NCBI RefSeq assembly: GCF_018101125.2
Contig: NZ_JAELVF020000004.1
Span: forward strand, 310,001-374,000
From: Streptomyces tardus
GTDB lineage: Bacteria > Actinomycetota > Actinomycetes > Streptomycetales > Streptomycetaceae
Direction of reading: 5' to 3'
Length of the DNA stretch: 64,000 nucleotides
The position numbers and the translations under genes are program-made. Below, in pieces: positions 7,920 to 16,907 of this stretch. Within the stretch, counting starts at the first letter, position 1, and every line of letters begins with the position of its first letter. The notes beneath the pieces are model-generated. The model was given only the letters and a program-made list of their open reading frames with translations, had not been told where the DNA came from and did not search any database.

Positions 7920-9410
7920 TCAGATCGCGACGGGGCCGGTGAGGTCGGGGGCGGTCTGCGGGCAGTACACGGTCAGCCCGCCCGCGGCCTTCGAGAGCGT
8001 CAGGGCCCGGGGCGCGTCGGTGACCTCGCCGTCGTGCGCCAGCTGGGTGCCCGGCTCGATCCAGTCGATGCGCAACCGGCGCAGCAGAGCGGCGCCGTGC
8101 ACCGGCGAGCTCTGGAGGGTCCCGGCGAGGGCGCCCGCCAGCAGACGGGTGCGGGCCCAGTGGTCGGCGTAGGCGACCCGTACGTCCAGCAGGCCGTCGG
8201 CGAGGTTGGAGCGGTTCTGCGGGGCGAGACCGAGACCGTCGTAGCGGCAGTTGCCGGCGAAGAGCAGCCACACGCGGTGCCGGGAGCCGTTGATGTGCAC
8301 CTCGGCCGGCGCGTACTCGCGCAGCACCTGCCAGGCGGCCACCACCCCGGCGGGCCAGCTGCCGATCCTGGGCGACCAGCGCTCCCGCACGCGCACCAGC
8401 TCGGGATAGACGCCGAGGGCGAAGGTGTTGACGAAGGTGCCGTGCTCGCCGAAGCGGGCGAGGTCCACCTCGACCGCCTCGCCGGCCGCGAGCGCCTCGC
8501 GCAGTTCGTCGACCTCGGAGATTCCCAGGTCGTGGGCGAAGTGGTTCAGGGTGCCCCCGGGCAGCACGGCCAGCGGCAACCCCTCCTCCAGCGCCGCGCC
8601 GGCCGCGGCGCCGACGGTGCCGTCACCGCCGAACACCCCCAGCGCGCCGCCGAGTTGGGTCGCACGCTTGGCTGCCCTGGACAGCACGGCGGGCAGGTCC
8701 TCGTCGCCGTCCCGGCCGAAGATCATGACCTCCGCCTCGGGCAGCGCCGCGCCTATGACCTCCTCCGGCGGATCGTCCGTCGGGCCGGAGCCGGAGTTGG
8801 CGACGACGACCAGGCCCGCGCCGTCCGGCAGCCGCGGGGCGCGCACCGAGGCGCGCACCGGCGGCGGGACCAGCTGCCTGGACGGCAGCAGCCGGCGTAC
8901 GAGCAGTGCGGCGCCCGCGCCGATGGCGATGCCGGCGGCCACGTCGGTGGGGTAGTGCACCCCTGTGTAGACGCGGGAGAACGCCACTGCCGCGGCCACC
9001 GGGGCCACCACCGCGCCCAGGCCCGGGGACTCCATCGCCACCCCGGTGGCGAACGCAGCGGCCGAGGCGGCGTGTCCGGAGGGGAAGGAGGTGGTGCGCG
9101 GCTGCCGCTTGAGGTGGCGGATCGAGGGCACCGGGTTGAGCAGCGGGCGGTCGCGCCGGACGGTGCGCTTGGCGAGCGTGTTGGTCACCAGCGAGGCCAG
9201 GGCCAGCGAGGCGGTGCCGCGCAGCGCGGCGCGCCTGGCCGTGCCCCGGTCGCCGCCGAGGGTGGCGATCGCCGCAGCGGTACCGAACCACAGCAGGCCG
9301 TGGTTGGCGCTGCGGCTCAGCCGCGGCAGCACCCGGTCGGCCCCGGGCAGCCTGCCACCGGCGACCTTCCGGAACAGTACGTTGTCGACCCTGCTCACTC
9401 TGCTCGTCAC
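7920..9410 (-). CDS. PAP2 phosphatase-diacylglycerol kinase fusion
   Basis: A 496-residue two-domain protein. Residues about 1-180 form a membrane PAP2 phosphatase with all three lipid phosphatase motifs: KRTVRRDRP, PSGH, and SRVYTGVHYPTD. Residues about 195-490 form a diacylglycerol/lipid kinase domain with GGDGTVG and LPGGTLNHFAHDLG. Such actinobacterial fusions act at the membrane in lipid phosphate turnover. The chosen GTG at 9410 has no Shine-Dalgarno. A -10-like TAGCGT ends 7 bases upstream, suggesting a leaderless mRNA. An internal GTG at 9398 is an alternative start. Confidence 0.9.
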   Translation of the reverse strand: MTSRVSRVDNVLFRKVAGGRLPGADRVLPRLSRSANHGLLWFGTAAAIATLGGDRGTARRAALRGTASLALASLVTNTLAKRTVRRDRPLLNPVPSIRHLKRQPRTTSFPSGHAASAAAFATGVAMESPGLGAVVAPVAAAVAFSRVYTGVHYPTDVAAGIAIGAGAALLVRRLLPSRQLVPPPVRASVRAPRLPDGAGLVVVANSGSGPTDDPPEEVIGAALPEAEVMIFGRDGDEDLPAVLSRAAKRATQLGGALGVFGGDGTVGAAAGAALEEGLPLAVLPGGTLNHFAHDLGISEVDELREALAAGEAVEVDLARFGEHGTFVNTFALGVYPELVRVRERWSPRIGSWPAGVVAAWQVLREYAPAEVHINGSRHRVWLLFAGNCRYDGLGLAPQNRSNLADGLLDVRVAYADHWARTRLLAGALAGTLQSSPVHGAALLRRLRIDWIEPGTQLAHDGEVTDAPRALTLSKAAGGLTVYCPQTAPDLTGPVAI

Positions 9411-9417
9411 CCCGGGA

Positions 9418-9423
9418 ACGCTA
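9418..9423 (-). promoter_or_regulatory. -10 element for leaderless PAP2-DGK mRNA
   Basis: On the minus strand TAGCGT (TANNNT) ends 7 bases before GTG 9410. This is the spacing expected when transcription begins at the start codon. No recognisable -35 was found. Confidence 0.45.
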
Positions 9424-9551
9424 CCCTGCCCCGCGTTATCCACCCGTGGCGGTCCGCGCCCCGCTGAGCGGCGGCCGGACGCGGGTTCTGCGAGTGTGGA
9501 ACGCGGTGCTGCTCCCGCCCGAGCGCGGGCGCCCGGCGAGCGGAGGTGGGT

Positions 9552-10718
9552 ATGGCGGGAGGCGAGGTCGCGGCCGGCGCCCCGACGGCTGCCGCAGCCG
9601 GCTACTGGCAGCGGCGCGGCCTGCACACCGAGCCCGGGCGGGTCCTGCTCGCTCCCGGCGGCCCGGTGCTGCTTCTGGCGCTGCTGGCCGCCGCGGGGCC
9701 GGGTGCGGTCGTGCTCTCCCGGCCCTGCGCCGAGTGGTACGAGCCGCAGGCGAGGCTGCTGGGACGTCCCGTCCACCATGTGCCGGTGCCCGCCGAGTGC
9801 GGGGGTGTGCCGGACCCCTTCGCGCTGCTGGAGACGGTGCGCAGGGCACGGGCCGCCGGCGCCGACCCCCGGGTGCTGGTGCTCTCGGTCGCGGACGATC
9901 CGACCGGCACCTGCGCCCCGCCCGAGCTGCTGCACGAGGTGTGCGAAGCAGCGGCCTCCCAGGGGATGTTGATCATCAGTGACGAGAGCGGACGGGACAC
10001 CTCCTTCGATCCGCACGAGACGGTGATCGTCTCGCCGGCGGAGATGCTGGAAGTGCCGGGAGGACTGCCGGTGGCGGGCACCGCCGTCGTACTGGTGGAC
10101 CTGCGGCAGGCGCTGCTGCCCGACGGACCGCCCGCCGCGGCGGCCAGGTTCCCGCACACCCGGCGCGGGGCGGAGCTGGCCCGCGCGGTGGAGCGGGTGC
10201 TGCTCGACCTCGGCGTCGGCCTCGCCGAGGAGGCGCGGGGCCCGGTGGCGGTGGCGCTGGAGGAGCCGGAGGCGCTGCGCACCGAGCACCGCGCACGGGT
10301 ACGGGCCCGCGGGGCGTACGGTGCGACGCTCCACCGGGCGCTGGTGGAGGCCGGCGCGGTGTGCCGCCCGCCGCGACTGGGCGGTGCGCTCTACGCGGAC
10401 CTGTCGCGGTTCGGGCCGGAGCTGCGGTGCCGCGGGGTGACGGGATCGGCGTCCCTGGAAGCCGAGTTGACGCTTGCGCTCGGCGGAACGTGGGTGCGCG
10501 GCGGACACCGCTTCGGCGAGCCGCCCCAAGACCTGCGGGCGCGCTTCGACACACATCTGCTCGCCCCCGCGCAGCCCTTCCCGGACCGGGCGGTGGCCCG
10601 GGATCCGGAAGCGGCGGCGGGCCGGGCGGCACGGGAACCACGGGCGTCGCGGCGGCTGCGGCGCCTGCTCACCGCACTGACCGGGACCCCGCAGGGAATG
10701 AGGGACAGCGATGACTGA
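9552..10718 (+). CDS. Aminotransferase class I/II-fold-like protein lacking lysine
   Basis: A 388-residue protein with the layout of fold-type I PLP enzymes. It has a small N-terminal segment, an aromatic stretch (PCAEWYEPQARLLG), VLSVADDPTGTCAP resembling the NPxNPTG block, and LIISDESG resembling the DExY block that binds PLP. No lysine occurs anywhere in the translation, so the Schiff-base residue is absent and classical transamination is impossible. Where the SxxK block would sit the sequence reads VDLRQALLPDG. ATG 9552 has GGAGG 5 bases upstream. The stop overlaps the next gene (MBL hydrolase) by 8 bases. It may be a binding or scaffold protein derived from an aminotransferase. Confidence 0.7.
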   Translation: MAGGEVAAGAPTAAAAGYWQRRGLHTEPGRVLLAPGGPVLLLALLAAAGPGAVVLSRPCAEWYEPQARLLGRPVHHVPVPAECGGVPDPFALLETVRRARAAGADPRVLVLSVADDPTGTCAPPELLHEVCEAAASQGMLIISDESGRDTSFDPHETVIVSPAEMLEVPGGLPVAGTAVVLVDLRQALLPDGPPAAAARFPHTRRGAELARAVERVLLDLGVGLAEEARGPVAVALEEPEALRTEHRARVRARGAYGATLHRALVEAGAVCRPPRLGGALYADLSRFGPELRCRGVTGSASLEAELTLALGGTWVRGGHRFGEPPQDLRARFDTHLLAPAQPFPDRAVARDPEAAAGRAAREPRASRRLRRLLTALTGTPQGMRDSDD

Positions 10719-11775
10719 GCAGACCGAGCAGGCCGGTTCTGGGGACGAACTGCCTGGCGGTGGCGAGGAGTTCACCGCTCCGGAGCTTTCCGCGGCACGT
10801 CGCAGGGGAGAGCGCCGCGACTGGCCGCGCAGCTTCTCCGACCGGCTCACCAGCCCGCTGCCCGGTTTCCGCACCCTGCTCAGGGCCGCCCGTACCGGCT
10901 CGCTGCGGCCCTCCGAGAGCGCTCGCGCGCAGCTGGACCGACTCCCGTACGCTCCGGGGCCGTTGCCCGAGCCGGCGACCGGTCGGCTCTCGGTCACCTG
11001 GGCGGGGCACGCGAGCTGGGTGGTCCGGATCGGCGGGCTGACGGTGCTCACCGACCCGGTCTGGTCCCGCAAGATCATGGGCACCCCGGAGCGGGTGACA
11101 CCGGTCGGAGTGGACTGGGAGGCGCTGCCGCCGGTCGATGCCGTGGTGATCTCGCACAATCACTACGACCATCTGGACGCCCCCACGCTGGCCCGACTGC
11201 CGCGCAGCACACCGCTGTTCGTGCCCGCGGGGCTGGCCGGCTGGTGCCGCAGGCGGAAGTTCACCGACGTCACCGAGCTGGACTGGTGGGAGGCGGTGGA
11301 GCTGGCCTCGCCCGAGGGCGGCGTCGTCCGCTTCGACTTCGTCCCCTCCCACCACTGGTCCCGGCGCACTCTCACCGACACCTGCCGTTCGCTGTGGGGC
11401 GGTTGGGTGCTCAGCCGCGAGGGCGGCCACCGGCTCTACTTCGCCGGAGACACCGGCTACGGGCACTGGTTCACCGAGATCGGCCGCCGCTGCCCGGGCA
11501 TCGATCTGGCGCTTCTGCCGATCGGGGCGTACGACCCGTCCTGGATGCTGCGTCCGGTGCACACCGACCCCGAGGAGGCGGTACGGGCCCACGCCGACCT
11601 CGGTGCGCGGTGCATGGCGCCGATGCACTGGGCGACCTTCCTGCTCTCCGGCGAACCGCCGCTGGAGCCGGGCGAGCGGCTGCTGCGGGCCTGGGCCGCC
11701 GCCGGCAACCGCGCGGAGGACCTGTGGAACCTCCCGGTCGGCGGCTCCCGCACGATGGACCGCCCCCCGGCGTAG
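10711..11775 (+). CDS. MBL-fold metallo-hydrolase (NAPE-PLD/UlaG-like)
   Basis: A 354-residue metallo-beta-lactamase-fold enzyme. The zinc-binding signature is SHNHYDHLD (HxHxDH). Further ligands are expected in FVPSHHWSRR, FAGDTGYG and MAPMHWATF. The order and spacing resemble N-acylphosphatidylethanolamine phospholipase D and UlaG-like lactonases. The start ATG overlaps the upstream aminotransferase-like gene (ATGACTGA), implying coupled expression. The roughly 85-residue N-terminal extension with arginine-rich stretches precedes the catalytic domain. The substrate is unknown; a phospholipid or lactone is possible. Confidence 0.88.
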   Translation: MTEQTEQAGSGDELPGGGEEFTAPELSAARRRGERRDWPRSFSDRLTSPLPGFRTLLRAARTGSLRPSESARAQLDRLPYAPGPLPEPATGRLSVTWAGHASWVVRIGGLTVLTDPVWSRKIMGTPERVTPVGVDWEALPPVDAVVISHNHYDHLDAPTLARLPRSTPLFVPAGLAGWCRRRKFTDVTELDWWEAVELASPEGGVVRFDFVPSHHWSRRTLTDTCRSLWGGWVLSREGGHRLYFAGDTGYGHWFTEIGRRCPGIDLALLPIGAYDPSWMLRPVHTDPEEAVRAHADLGARCMAPMHWATFLLSGEPPLEPGERLLRAWAAAGNRAEDLWNLPVGGSRTMDRPPA

Positions 11776-11824
11776 CTGCCGGTCGCACGGCGGCGCGGAC
11801 GCGCGCGCGTCCGCACACGCCGAC

Positions 11825-11854
11825 GGCCCGCCGGATCGGGTGATCCGGCGGGCC
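11825..11854. terminator. Bidirectional hairpin after MBL hydrolase and protease genes
   Basis: Perfect 13-bp stem GGCCCGCCGGATC / GATCCGGCGGGCC with a 4-base loop, between the stops of convergent genes ending at 11775 and 11940. Confidence 0.75.
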
Positions 11855-11939
11855 GCGGTGCGCTGTGGTGCTCAGCGCTGCGAGCCGTGCTCGGTACTGC
11901 TCTCCCGGCGGTGCCGGGGCTCCCTCAGCGGGACGATCG

Positions 11940-13106
11940 TCAGCCGGTGACCAGGGTCAGGTTCCAGGCGCTGAGGATCGGGTTGATGGGCTGGTGGTAG
12001 GTGGTTCCACCGGAGCTGCAGTTGCCGGAGCCGCCGGAGGTCACACCCTGGGCCTGGGAACCGGAGATGTAGGAGCCGCCGGAGTCACCGGGCTCGGCGC
12101 AGACCGAGGTGCGGGTGACACCGCTGATGGTGCCCTGCGGGTAGGTCACGCTGGTGCCGTGCTGCTGGATCGTGCCGCAGTGCCAGCCGGTGGTGGAACC
12201 CGAGCGGCAGATGCTGGAGCCGACCGGGGCCTGCTGGGAGCCGGCGACCCGCGAACCGGAGCCGTTGACCGTGGGGGTCGGGGTCCAGTTGCTGTTCACC
12301 GCGACCCAGGCGCGGTCACTGCCCGGGAAGACCGATCCCCGGAAGGTGCCCTGGGAGACCTGGTTGTAGCCGGAGGTGGAGGTGCCGACCGTGCCGCAGT
12401 GGCCGGCGGTGGCGAAGCCGGGGGTGCTGCCCTGGCGCACGGAGAAGCCGACCGAGCAGCGGCCGCCGCCCATGTAGTAGGCGTCGCCGCCCACCAGGTT
12501 GTACATCGGCTGCGGTGCCTCGTCGGACTTGACGACCTGCACGGAGCCGGCGTCCACGCCGCTGGCCGCGACGAGCTTCTTCGCCTCGGCCGGCTTCGCG
12601 GACAGGACGACGACCTTGTTGGTCTTCACGTCGAGGTAGCGCACCGGCGCGACCGTGCCGGCCGACTTCTCGGCGGCCGTGTCGAGCTTCTTGAGCGCCT
12701 TCTCGAGGGACTTGACGTTGTGGTCGACCAGCTTGGCGGTGGCGCCCGCTTTCTCGATCGAGGCCAGCTGCGACTTGTCGGTGGTGGCGACGACGAGGTC
12801 GGCGCTCTTCTGCGTCACCCAGGAGCCGGCGAACGCGGCACCCAGGTCCTTGCGCACGGTCGGCTCGAGCTTGAGCGCCTCGGCCTCGTTGGTGATGCGG
12901 ACCTTGGCCTGGTCGGCGGTGAGGCCGAGGTCGCGCTCCATGGCCTTCAGCAGGCCGGAGCTGACGCCCTCGGTCGCCTTCTCGACCGCGGCGGTCCTGT
13001 CGGGGGTGGCCTGCTGCGCGCCGGCGACGCTGGGCAGGGTGGTGACGCCGAGTGCCGCAACCGCGACGGCGGCGGCGGCGATCGCGGTACGTCTGCTACG
13101 GAGCAT
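11940..13106 (-). CDS. Secreted streptogrisin-like serine protease (S1, pro-form)
   Basis: A 388-residue preproprotein. Residues 1-29 form a Sec signal peptide ending near VAGA. Residues about 30-195 form an alpha-lytic-protease-type propeptide that assists folding. The mature chymotrypsin-like domain begins near LVGGDAYYMGGGRCSVGF. The catalytic triad is visible as TAGHC (His), SDRAWV (Asp) and GDSGGS (Ser), with paired cysteines around His and Ser. There is no chitin-binding or other C-terminal domain. The start is set by GAGGAG 7 bases upstream. It lies downstream of a LysR gene on the same strand with a 115-base gap, which may carry its own promoter. Confidence 0.93.
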   Translation of the reverse strand: MLRSRRTAIAAAAVAVAALGVTTLPSVAGAQQATPDRTAAVEKATEGVSSGLLKAMERDLGLTADQAKVRITNEAEALKLEPTVRKDLGAAFAGSWVTQKSADLVVATTDKSQLASIEKAGATAKLVDHNVKSLEKALKKLDTAAEKSAGTVAPVRYLDVKTNKVVVLSAKPAEAKKLVAASGVDAGSVQVVKSDEAPQPMYNLVGGDAYYMGGGRCSVGFSVRQGSTPGFATAGHCGTVGTSTSGYNQVSQGTFRGSVFPGSDRAWVAVNSNWTPTPTVNGSGSRVAGSQQAPVGSSICRSGSTTGWHCGTIQQHGTSVTYPQGTISGVTRTSVCAEPGDSGGSYISGSQAQGVTSGGSGNCSSGGTTYHQPINPILSAWNLTLVTG

Positions 13107-13221
13107 GGGGGTTCTCCTCGCTGCTCTATGTGGGGTCGGTCACAAAGTAGCCAGTCGATTGCGCGACGTGTACCTGTCAGAGTGGCCCTCTTGCCGTGTG
13201 ATGTAACCGCATATCGGACTG

Positions 13222-14181
13222 TCAGCGAGCAGTACCGAACAGCTCGTTGGTGGCGAGCCAGTCCACGTAGCGGGGGTTGCGGCGGGCGGCTTCGGAGTGC
13301 GCCTGGCGGGCGTGCAGCAGTACGGAGGCGGCGGTGCCCGCGGCGGTCGACTCCGGGTCGTACCCGATGATGTGGCGCCAGCTCAGCGGCGTACCGGCGA
13401 GCGGGACCGTCACCACGCCGGGAGTGGGCGGGAAGGTGGCGCGGCACAGGCCCACCGCCCTGCCGAGCTGGACGAGTTCGACGCAGGCCGAGGCGTCGGT
13501 CTCGAAGAAGGAGATCGGGGTGAAGCCCGCACGGGCGCACGCGGCGGTGAAGCAGTCCCGGAAGCAGCCTTCGCCGGGGGCCTTCGCCCACCGCTGCTCG
13601 GCCAGCTTGCTCAGCTCCAACTGCGGTTCCACGGCGAGCGGATGGTCCTCGCCGAGCATCACGAAGACCGGATCGCGGCCCACCGTGCGCCAGTCCAGGG
13701 CGTCCGAGCGCGGGGGAGCGCTCTGCCCGCAGACGCCGGTCAGCACGAAGTCCAGTCGGCCATCGACCAGCAGTTCGCACAGCTCGGTGGTGGACCAGGA
13801 GGTGTGCGTCGACAGCAGCGCTTCCGGGTGGGTCATGGAGATGCGGTCGATCAGCGCTCCCAACAGCGGCCCGTGTGAACTTCCGACCCGGAAGCGCGGC
13901 GAGTCCTGCCAGGAGCTGGCGAATCTTCGTGCGTCGTCCTGGAGTTGACGCATGGCGGGGACCAGGACTCTGGCTCTGGTGAGAACCAGCTCGCCGAGCG
14001 GGGTGGGACGTGCGCCGGCGCGGTCGCGTTCGAACAGCGGCCCGCCCAGGGTGCGTTCGATGCGCTTCAGCTGGCCGCTGAGCGCCGACTGCGCCAGCCC
14101 GAGAGTGGTGGCTGCCCTGGTCAGGCTGCCTTCCTGACCGATCGCCCGAATGACCTTCAGATGCCGCAGCTCGAGTTCCAT
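13222..14181 (-). CDS. LysR-family transcriptional regulator
   Basis: A 319-residue protein with an N-terminal winged helix-turn-helix (residues about 1-60: MELELRHLKVIRAIGQEGSL, then AATTLGLAQSALSGQLKRIE). This is followed by a linker helix and a periplasmic-binding-protein-like effector domain (RFRVGSSHGPLL ... VFVMLGEDHPLA). The frame opens 36 bases earlier, but a TAACTT -10 lies 7 bases before this ATG, so a leaderless start here is preferred. The nearest same-strand gene is the secreted protease just downstream. Whether it controls that gene is inference. Confidence 0.87.
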   Translation of the reverse strand: MELELRHLKVIRAIGQEGSLTRAATTLGLAQSALSGQLKRIERTLGGPLFERDRAGARPTPLGELVLTRARVLVPAMRQLQDDARRFASSWQDSPRFRVGSSHGPLLGALIDRISMTHPEALLSTHTSWSTTELCELLVDGRLDFVLTGVCGQSAPPRSDALDWRTVGRDPVFVMLGEDHPLAVEPQLELSKLAEQRWAKAPGEGCFRDCFTAACARAGFTPISFFETDASACVELVQLGRAVGLCRATFPPTPGVVTVPLAGTPLSWRHIIGYDPESTAAGTAASVLLHARQAHSEAARRNPRYVDWLATNELFGTAR

Positions 14182-14188
14182 GGGGGTG

Positions 14189-14194
14189 AAGTTA
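14189..14194 (-). promoter_or_regulatory. -10 element for leaderless LysR mRNA
   Basis: On the minus strand TAACTT fits TANNNT and ends 7 bases before ATG 14181. No Shine-Dalgarno is present. This element would lie inside the coding region if the longer frame from 14217 were used. Confidence 0.5.
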
Positions 14195-14337
14195 TGGCCA
14201 CCGGTGGGGTACGGCAAGAGCTTCCGTTTCCGCTCATACCCGCACTCTTCGGAAGCGGTGTCCGCGGCGTCCCGTCACAGCCCACCAGGGGCGGGGCCAC
14301 CGAGGCTTGACGGCGGCCCCGCCCCCGGCGGATTCCG

Positions 14338-14376
14338 CTTCCGGTCGGGCCCGGACCGCGCGGGCCCGACCGGAAG
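14338..14376 (-). terminator. Terminator hairpin downstream of fasciclin gene
   Basis: Perfect 16-bp arms CTTCCGGTCGGGCCCG / CGGGCCCGACCGGAAG around a 7-base loop, 37 bases beyond the fasciclin stop codon. A smaller hairpin precedes it, giving a tandem terminator. Confidence 0.7.
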
Positions 14377-14383
14377 GTCCTCA

Positions 14384-14406
14384 CCGCCCGCCGAAGAGGC
14401 GGGCGG
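14384..14406 (-). terminator. Second hairpin directly after fasciclin stop
   Basis: Stem CCGCCCGCC / GGCGGGCGG (9 bp) with loop GAAGA, only 6 bases past the stop codon at 14413-14415. Confidence 0.55.
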
Positions 14407-14412
14407 GGTGCG

Positions 14413-15075
14413 TCACTTGGCCGGCATCAGCACGGTGTCGACGATGTAGACGGTGGCGTTGGAGGTCTGGACGTTGCCGCAGACGACCTTCGAGTCGTCG
14501 TTGACCTCGTACTTCTCGCCAGAACCGGCGACCGTCAGCTTCTCCTTGGCCAGCGTCGCGTACTCACCGTCCTCCAGGTCCTTCGGCGCCAGGCGCTCGT
14601 CGACGACGTGGTGGGTGAGGACCTTGCTCAGGGCGTCCTTGTCCTTGAGGAGGGCGTCCAGGTCGGCCTTCGGGATCTTGTCGAAGGCGTCGTTGGTGGG
14701 CGCGAACACCGTGATGTCCTCGGCCGAGTTGAGCGTGTCGCCCAGGTCCGCGGCACCGACGGCCTTCACCAGGGTGGAGAGCGCGGGGTTGTTGCCGGCG
14801 GCGGTCGCCACCGGGTCCTTGGCCATGCCGTCGAAGCTGCCGTCACCGCTCTCCGGGACGGCCTCGCAGCCCGGGCCGAAGGGCTCGGACGCGGTCTCCT
14901 TCTCGTCGCCCTCCTCGGACTTGTCGCTGTCGTCCTGGCCCGGCGTCTCCTCGCCTGCCGCGGTGCTGTCGTCGCTGCTGCTGTCGCTGTCGTCGCTGCC
15001 GCAGGCCATGACCGAGAAGGGCAGAACGAGGGCGGCGACGGCGGCGATGGTGCTGCGACGGATACGGGCGTTCAT
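14413..15075 (-). CDS. Fasciclin-domain lipoprotein (MPT70/MPT83-like)
   Basis: A 220-residue exported protein. It has an N-terminal signal ending in a lipobox-like VMAC at about residues 22-25, then an acidic Ser/Asp-rich linker. A single fasciclin (FAS1) domain spans residues about 80-220, with the two conserved blocks ITVFAPTNDAFDKIP and THHVVDERL. Two ATGs lie 9 bases apart. GGAG abuts the first with no spacer but sits 9 bases from the second, so ATG 15075 is chosen. Mycobacterial relatives MPT70/MPT83 belong to the SigK regulon. Here the gene sits in a SigK-type island, 169 bases downstream of the molybdopterin oxidoreductase on the same strand. Adhesion or cell-surface function is family knowledge. 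Confidence 0.88.
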   Translation of the reverse strand: MNARIRRSTIAAVAALVLPFSVMACGSDDSDSSSDDSTAAGEETPGQDDSDKSEEGDEKETASEPFGPGCEAVPESGDGSFDGMAKDPVATAAGNNPALSTLVKAVGAADLGDTLNSAEDITVFAPTNDAFDKIPKADLDALLKDKDALSKVLTHHVVDERLAPKDLEDGEYATLAKEKLTVAGSGEKYEVNDDSKVVCGNVQTSNATVYIVDTVLMPAK

Positions 15076-15244
15076 CTGATTCATCTCCAGGGGTTGCGAG
15101 GTGTGGCGAGGCTCCGAACGGAGCTCTCTTACAGGGGAGTCGGTGCACCACGGGGGTGTGGGCCACCGGGTCGGTCTCCCGCCGGGGTGGGCGGGTCCGG
15201 CCGGTCCTGCGTCCGCGTGGCGGGCGGGACGTACGGCCGGCGGG

Positions 15245-16900
15245 TCAGTCCACGTTGACCACCACCGAATGCCGGCCGGTCGCGCCGTCGGGGACGGTCC
15301 CGACGCGCTCACCGGTCTGGAGTTCGCCGTTGCCGTCGGTGGCGCGGACCTCCAACCGGTGACGTCCCGGGCGGGCGGGCCACTCGAAGACCCATTGCCG
15401 CCAGGTGTCCTTGGTGTGCTCGGCCGCGAGCCCGGCCTCCTGCCAGGGACCCTCGTCGACCCGCACCTCGACCCGGTCGATACCGCGGTGCTGTGCCCAG
15501 GCGACACCGGCCACCCGTACCGTGCCGGGCTTGAGGGAGGCAAGCGGCTCGGGCACGTCGATGCGGGACTGGGTCTTGACCGGCGCCCGCTGCGCCCAGT
15601 CCCGCTTGACCCAGTACACGTCCGTGTCCTCGAAGGTGGTGAGCTCCAGCTCCTCCAGCCACTTGCAGGCCGAGACGTAGCCGTACAGGCCGGGAACGAG
15701 CATCCGCACCGGGAAGCCGTTGACGAACGGGAGCGGTTCGCCGTTCATGCCGACCGCGAGCATCGCGTCCCGGCCGTCCATCACGGTCTCCACCGGAGTG
15801 CCGATCGTCATCCCGTCCACGGACCTGGAGACCAGCTGGTCGGCCGGCCCGCCCTTGGAGGGGGGACGCACGCCTGCCTCGCGCAGCAGCTCGGCCAGCG
15901 GCACGCCCAGCCATCGGGCGCTGCTCACATACGGTCCGCCGACCTGGTTGGAGACACAGCACATCGTGATGTCGCGCTCGACCAGATCGCGTTCGAGCAG
16001 GTCTCGGAAGTCCAGCTCCAACTCCCGCCGCACGCCCTGGCCGTGAATGCGAAGGCGCCAGGTGTCGGCGTTGACCTTCGGCACCACCAGCGCGGTGTCG
16101 ACGCGGTAGAAGTCGCGGTTGGGGGTGGTGAAGGGCGCCACGCCGCGCACCGCCAGCTCGGCGCCGCGCGGGATTGCCGGAGCGGCCGAACGGGGCGCGG
16201 GCAGCCGTACCGCCTCCCGCGAGGCCGCGGCCTCGGCGCCCGTGTTGGCGTTGAGATGCCTGCCGAGCAGGCCCGCGCCCGCCGACACGGCGGCCGTCGC
16301 TGTTGCCACCGCAACGAATCCGCGCCGGTCGAAAGCCGTTCCGTTCCGGTCACGGGGCGTGCCGCCGGGGGGAGCGGTGTCGGCGTCGGGGAGGTCGGAC
16401 CCCACGTCGTCGTGCGGCGTGCGGTGTTCGTCCGGGGCGAGCCAGGGGGCGCGGCGAAGGGCTTCGATCAGCAGATGGAGCGCCACCGCTCCGACCAGAG
16501 CGCCGGCCAGCGAAGGCAGCGCGTCCGCCGTTCCGCCGTCCGGCCTGGTGAGTGCGGCTCCCGCGCCCACCACCCCGAACACCAGCACCCCGCCGGTGCC
16601 CAACCAGCGGAACCGCAGCGCCAGTACGCCCGCAACCAGCGCGAACACCGTGAGTACGGCGACGATGCCGAGCTGGAGAACCAGCTTGTCGTCCTCCCCG
16701 AAGGTGCGAATCGCCCAGTCCTTGACCGGAGTCGGTGCCTGGTCGATCGCTGCCGAGCCGACCGCGGTGACCGGAGAGGCCTCCGGTCGCACCGCGGCGG
16801 AAGCGAGCTCGGCGAAGGCGAGCGCGGCCAGGGCCGCCAGCACTCCGCTGAACGCGGCGAGTGCGTTGCGTGTCGCTTTCCGTGCTCTGTTTCCCGTCAC
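15245..16900 (-). CDS. Membrane-anchored molybdopterin-dependent oxidoreductase (sulfite oxidase fold)
   Basis: A 551-residue protein. The N-terminus has several hydrophobic segments: about residues 12-35, then VLQLGIVAVLTVFALVAG, GGVLVFGVVGAGAA, and a short one near 165. A linker follows, then a Moco domain (about 255-440) whose metal-binding cysteine lies in ITMCCVSNQVGG. Last comes an immunoglobulin-like Moco-dimerisation domain (about 450-551). The catalytic half is probably extracytoplasmic. ATG 16909 overlaps the -10 CCGAAT of a SigK-type promoter. GTG 16900 lies 7 bases beyond that -10, so a leaderless GTG start is preferred. It is divergent from the lipid-modification operon. Electron partner and substrate are unknown. 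Confidence 0.85.
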   Translation of the reverse strand: MTGNRARKATRNALAAFSGVLAALAALAFAELASAAVRPEASPVTAVGSAAIDQAPTPVKDWAIRTFGEDDKLVLQLGIVAVLTVFALVAGVLALRFRWLGTGGVLVFGVVGAGAALTRPDGGTADALPSLAGALVGAVALHLLIEALRRAPWLAPDEHRTPHDDVGSDLPDADTAPPGGTPRDRNGTAFDRRGFVAVATATAAVSAGAGLLGRHLNANTGAEAAASREAVRLPAPRSAAPAIPRGAELAVRGVAPFTTPNRDFYRVDTALVVPKVNADTWRLRIHGQGVRRELELDFRDLLERDLVERDITMCCVSNQVGGPYVSSARWLGVPLAELLREAGVRPPSKGGPADQLVSRSVDGMTIGTPVETVMDGRDAMLAVGMNGEPLPFVNGFPVRMLVPGLYGYVSACKWLEELELTTFEDTDVYWVKRDWAQRAPVKTQSRIDVPEPLASLKPGTVRVAGVAWAQHRGIDRVEVRVDEGPWQEAGLAAEHTKDTWRQWVFEWPARPGRHRLEVRATDGNGELQTGERVGTVPDGATGRHSVVVNVD

Positions 16901-16907
16901 ACCCCGC

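Noticed and set aside
7920..11159. Minus-strand frame of 1079 codons
   Set aside because: Only 7920-9410 has domain motifs. The upstream part is antisense to the aminotransferase-like and MBL genes and reflects high GC.
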